Source: Allium sativum
Lineage: Eukaryota; Streptophyta; Magnoliopsida; Asparagales; Amaryllidaceae
Direction: 5' to 3'
NCBI GenBank assembly: GCA_030737875.1
Contig: CM060926.1
Span: 321,413,922-321,477,921, forward strand
DNA: 64,000 nt
A program made the translations under genes and the position numbers. Below, piece after piece: positions 60,382 to 64,000 of this stretch. The notes beneath the pieces were generated by a model that saw only the letters and a program-made list of their open reading frames with translations, was not told where the DNA came from and made no database searches. Positions within the stretch are counted from its first letter, which is position 1; each line of letters opens with the position of its first letter.

Positions 60382-61370
60382 CTATAATGACTTATGATCG
60401 GTAAACAACTCAAATCTTTCCCCCAAGAGATGGTGTCTCCACATCTTTAATGCGAACACGATCGCTGCCAATTCCAAATTATGGGTAGGACATCTTTTCT
60501 TATGCGGTTTCAGTTGCTGACTAGCATAAGCTACAACCCTACATCCTTGCATTAGTACAACAACTAGTCTGGTACCACAGGCATCCGTGTATACCATCAT
60601 CTCTTCATTCCCTTTTGGAATAACTGACACAGGTGCACACCTTATCTTTTCCTTTAGGCTCTTATATGCAATCTCACAACTTTCATCCCAAATGTAAGCT
60701 TTATTCTTCTTAGTCAACTGAGTTAACGGTGTCGCTATCTTGGAGAAGTCTTGGATAAACTTAAGATAATATCCAGCTAACCCCAAGAAACTTCTAACGT
60801 CCATTGCATTCTTGGGCGTAGACTAATCTTGTACCATAGCAACATTCACAGGATCCACGACAATACCATTCTCTGAGACAACATGGCCCAAGAATCTCAC
60901 TACCCTCCTCCATAAGTGACACTTAGAAATTTTTCTTTCAATTGGTGTTCCCTCAAAATCTCCATCACTGTCCTCAAATGTTCCTTGTGTTCTTCCTCAG
61001 TCCTCGAGTTAACCAAAATATCGTCCATGAACATAAGAACAAACTTATTCAATTGATCTTTGAAAACCTTATTCATAAGATCCACAAAATATTATGGTGT
61101 ATTGGTCAATCTGAATTGCATGACTAACCACTCATAGAATCTAGATGGCGTCCGAAAAGCCATTTTAGGTATATTCTCAGCTGCTACTCGAAGGTGATGA
61201 AATCCTGTTGTGAGATCTAACTAGGAAAACACTCTTACTCCATTCAGTTAATCAAACAAATCATCTATCCGTGGAAGAGGGTACTTATTCTTCCTAGACA
61301 CCTTGTTCAACTCACGTTAGTCTACACATAAGCGAAGGGAACCATCGGCCTTAGTGGCAAATACAACTGG
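60382..61370 (-). pseudogene. pol: R5 reverse transcriptase and RNase H fragments
   Basis: RT core at 61370-60900: FMDDIL is intact (about 61030-61010), but stops precede it (for example in the ELNK region near 61320). RNase H at 60804-60382 has [24 protein letters not shown] and TDHKSL. Frameshift near 60900-60805. Confidence 0.87.
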
Positions 61371-61990
61371 TGCTCCCTACTCGGAAACACTCCTTAAGAT
61401 AAATCCCTTCTTCAAAAGATCACCCACTTGCACCTCGAGCTTTCGCTGTTCCCTTGACGCCATACAACAAAGTGGCATCACTATAGGTCTGGCAACTTTC
61501 ACTAAATTAATCCGAAACTCGATCTCTTGGCATGGTGGAAGTCCGGTCACTTCCTCGAAAATGTCCGGATACTCGCCAACAATAGGCACATCTGATAACT
61601 CATCCCACGGGATGTCGAGGAAATGTAGAAAACTAGTCATCACCTCATCACTAGGTAGGCAACCCAATACCACCCTCCGCCCATTGTCCGCTCTAACGGT
61701 CACCGAAGACCCCTTACGGTCCACCACCACCCCATATCTTTGGAGCCATCGACTCCCAAAACAAACCAACCACAAGCAAACATACATCTATGACTCGATA
61801 AGACCAAATTACGACAAAACATACTAATGTAGTTGAACCACCGATCGGGTTCGTCACAACTAAAGGTCTATCGACTATCTTGGGTTTCAATTCCAACCTA
61901 TCTACCAGCTCACTAGATACGAAGGAATGAGAAGCCCCGGTATCAAACAAAACTCGAACAGTAACATCATAAATAGAAAGCATACCTTGA
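61371..61990 (-). pseudogene. R5 protease and RT start
   Basis: Protease LFDTGASHSFVS near 61953-61918, TNPIGGST, a frameshift near 61780, then the pol linker (GEYPDIFEEVTGLPP, RRELEVQ-like, KKGFILRSVSE). Confidence 0.85.
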
Positions 61991-63014
61991 ATAATGACAC
62001 CCTTTCCCTTCTATGCCACAGTTGTGGCATTCGACGAAGAAGGAACAACATTGATAGCATATGCTTTCACCATTTGCTTCTCCTTAGGGGTTGTGGACAT
62101 TCATTCTTAAAATGTCCCACTTGGCCACAGTTGACGCACTTCTTTTTCCTTGATTTTGCTCGACAATTGTTGGAATAGTGGCCCTTCTTGCCACAAAAAA
62201 AGTACACGATATCTTTCTTATTCTTCTTTTTCAGACCATCCTTGATCTGATTCTGTTTCCTCTTATTCTAGGAATTATTCTTGCATCCACCGCTTGCTTG
62301 CGGTTTGGCTCCTCTGCAGATGTTAAGCAACCTTGGTCTTCGACTTAGGGTAAAGGATCTCAGATCTCAATGCTTTTCCAACAATATATTCGAAAGTCTC
62401 ATCAATACTATTGATGAGTCTCTCCCCCAAGTACTCATCTAGGCCAGTTATGAACTTCTTGTTCTTCTTCTCGATAGTATCAATAAGGGAAAATCCATAT
62501 TTTGATAACGTATCGAATTCAGCAATATACTCCGAGACTGCCCTACCATTCTTTCTAAGCTCCAAAAGCTTCCTGAACAATCCTAATTTCTGAGCAGCTG
62601 GAATAACTTATCATTGAAGCGAGTCTTAAACTGACTCCAAGTATCTTGGTCCTTCGGGAGTAGTAGCTTTAGTGGCATTCCACCAATTCATAGCCCGTCC
62701 TTGAAGTTGACGTGATGCTAACTTTCTTTCCATTTCTCATCGATTCCTAAATCCTCGAAGATGCACTCACAACTATCAAGCCAATCTTGAACATCTGTAG
62801 CCGATTTCATTCTGTGGAACAGGTTTCCAACAAGATTAGTATAATCCTTGCTGAGCTTAGCGAAATCGGCTGCACCAACACCGTTAGCAGCATTAGGAAC
62901 TACTCCCTAAACATCCGTAAGCATCTCTCGCATGAAGGTAGTAAATAACATCCTCATATCATGGACATTCCCATTGTTGGCCCCTGAATACGTAGTCTTC
63001 GCATATCGACTCAT
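61991..63014 (-). pseudogene. gag: R5 gag with two zinc knuckles, one damaged
   Basis: ATG at 63014-63012 (MSRYAKT, like R4 MSRNTRS). The capsid part is broken up to about 62590, then 62580-62323 reads FRKLLELRKNGRAVSEY to the C-terminal gag helices. Knuckle 1 (about 62196-62162) lost its first Cys to Tyr; knuckle 2 (62139-62098) is a complete CX2CX4HX4C. Confidence 0.83.
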
Positions 63015-63204
63015 CGTTCAATCTGTAAAGGGAAAACGATTAACCATCTCCTTAGTGGTGCCTGTGTAGTGCGACTTCCTCCTCAGATATACTAATAGTG
63101 TGTATATATATAGTTTTTGGAAACAAAAATATCACAAATACATGCTCCCATATACGTATACTATCTCTACCTGATCTCTACTTCTAGGTAAACTACGCAA
63201 CGTA

Positions 63205-63217
63205 GGCTCTGATACCA
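63205..63217 (-). other. R5 primer binding site (tRNA-iMet type)
   Basis: Element strand TGGTATCAGAGCC, two bases from the LTR edge. Confidence 0.93.
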
Positions 63218-63219
63218 AG

Positions 63220-64000
63220 TGTGACGGCCCGCCCCACACCAGCCAACATTTCCCTAGAAATGTGCTGTACCAATGCCCGATTAGCACGGGACGGTCGTCA
63301 AGGAAAAGGGATTTGAAACTATGAATCATCAAGAACCTGTAGTATATCTCACAGCGCATGGAATAAAATTTAATAGTAACATAACTTGATATAAAACAGG
63401 CGAGACAGTGGATAAGCTGAAAACTAAACCATATCCATCAGAGTAGCGGAAACCAAAATACAACTTATGATCCAAACCATTTTCACAACATCAAAATACC
63501 ATCTCTAAAGAAAAATAGAAAAGGTACAATACTAATGCCCAAAGTAGTGGCCAACAAAAGCACAAGGAGAATATATGTAAATAGTACATGGAAGCCTCAT
63601 GCTCGTCTTCGGACAACTACTCGTGCATAACCACCTAACCTGTCTCTAGTTTGCTCATTTAGAAGCACCCAGAGTAATAAGAAGAGACATAAAACTCTAG
63701 GTCAGACAAAAGTCTGGTACGAGCGATAGCAGCAAAATAAAATAATAGTAGGTATAAATAATCATACCTGAACCTGGACCTGCAACCAAAGAGTTAGCAC
63801 AACAAGATGTATAGTACTCTAAGGTAACACTAACATATAGTGTAAAAATGGGAGTGTGCGTGTCATGGTGATAACAAACTCCAAACATAGCAATCATCCT
63901 CACGTCTCTTACTCTGTGCGTAAAACATACGATATCCACCGCTTTGATCACCAAATCCATTGAGGCCATGACGACAATTCCGTACTACTATTGCTATGAC
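63220..64000 (-). repeat. R5 5' LTR, 3' portion, cut by window end
   Basis: TGTGACGGCCC edge; matches 52387-52915 and 56779 onward. It is the uninterrupted reference for the R3 and L1 insertion sites. Hairpin at 63703-63716. Confidence 0.92.

Larger units (their letters stand above)
52387..64000 (-). mobile_element. R5: Ty3/gypsy chromovirus, R4 family, minus strand, cut by window end
   Basis: Inserted head-to-head into R4 gag. On the minus strand: 5' LTR (from beyond 64000 to 63220), primer site 63217-63205, gag 63014 down, pol, chromodomain near 58735, purine-rich tract near 58560-58553, 3' LTR 58552 down to 52387 (interrupted by L1). The left edge reads TACGACGACCC against TGTGACGGCCC in the 5' LTR, so the terminal CA is mutated. 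The presumed left target copy is CTCAT (52382-52386); the right one is out of range. Confidence 0.9.

Noticed and set aside
38424..64000. R4 and R5 as the two LTRs of a single element
   Set aside because: The LTRs are in opposite orientation and each has its own primer site and gag start; two insertions.

Overview
The window is a repeat-rich intergenic block from a flowering plant, most likely a eudicot with a large AT-rich genome. I find no host protein-coding gene, tRNA, rRNA or CRISPR. Almost every base belongs to retrotransposons: Ty3/gypsy chromovirus elements that I place in or near the Tekay/Del clade (tRNA-iMet primer sites, single-frame gag-pol, integrase followed by a chromodomain, LTRs of 2.4-4.2 kb starting TGTAAC), a family with giant LTRs and no coding capacity, and one L1-type LINE. 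Names used below: R1, R2, R3, R4, R5 (coding chromovirus families), GL1 and GL2 (giant-LTR family) and L1.

Layout, left to right. R1 (+ strand) fills 1-9298; its 5' LTR is cut by the window edge and its gag-pol (1411-5829) is one reading frame with only three stop codons. 9299-9716 is unassigned. GL2 is a solo LTR starting at 9717; it is split at 14102 by R2 and resumes at 37397-38140. R2 (+ strand, 14103-37391) keeps both LTRs, but its coding part is collapsed to scraps of gag, protease, the RT start and the chromodomain. R2's 3' LTR is split by GL1 (22925-36131, minus strand, perfect CGCCA target-site duplication), which has two LTRs of about 6.1 kb around an internal region of only 1.0 kb. 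38141-38423 is unassigned. R4 (+ strand) starts at 38424; its 5' LTR is split by R3 (minus strand, 40290-51018, perfect GGTAT duplication), then resumes to 51563 and runs into a broken gag that ends at 52386 where R5 starts. R5 (minus strand, same family as R4) runs from 52387 past the window end; its 3' LTR is split by L1 (+ strand, 52916-56778).

The nesting gives a relative order: GL2 before R2 before GL1; R4 before R3 and before R5; R5 before L1. None of the elements has an intact polyprotein, so any movement would have needed enzymes from elsewhere. Despite very different LTRs, the elements share small modules: a short hairpin in the R/U5-side part of every LTR (with a compensatory base-pair change between families), a GGGA-loop hairpin just before the polypurine tract, and, in R1-R3, a palindrome plus GTCGAC cluster upstream of the TATA box and a roughly 95-125 bp LTR repeat unit. 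These shared modules and the giant-LTR element GL1 are the most interesting content.
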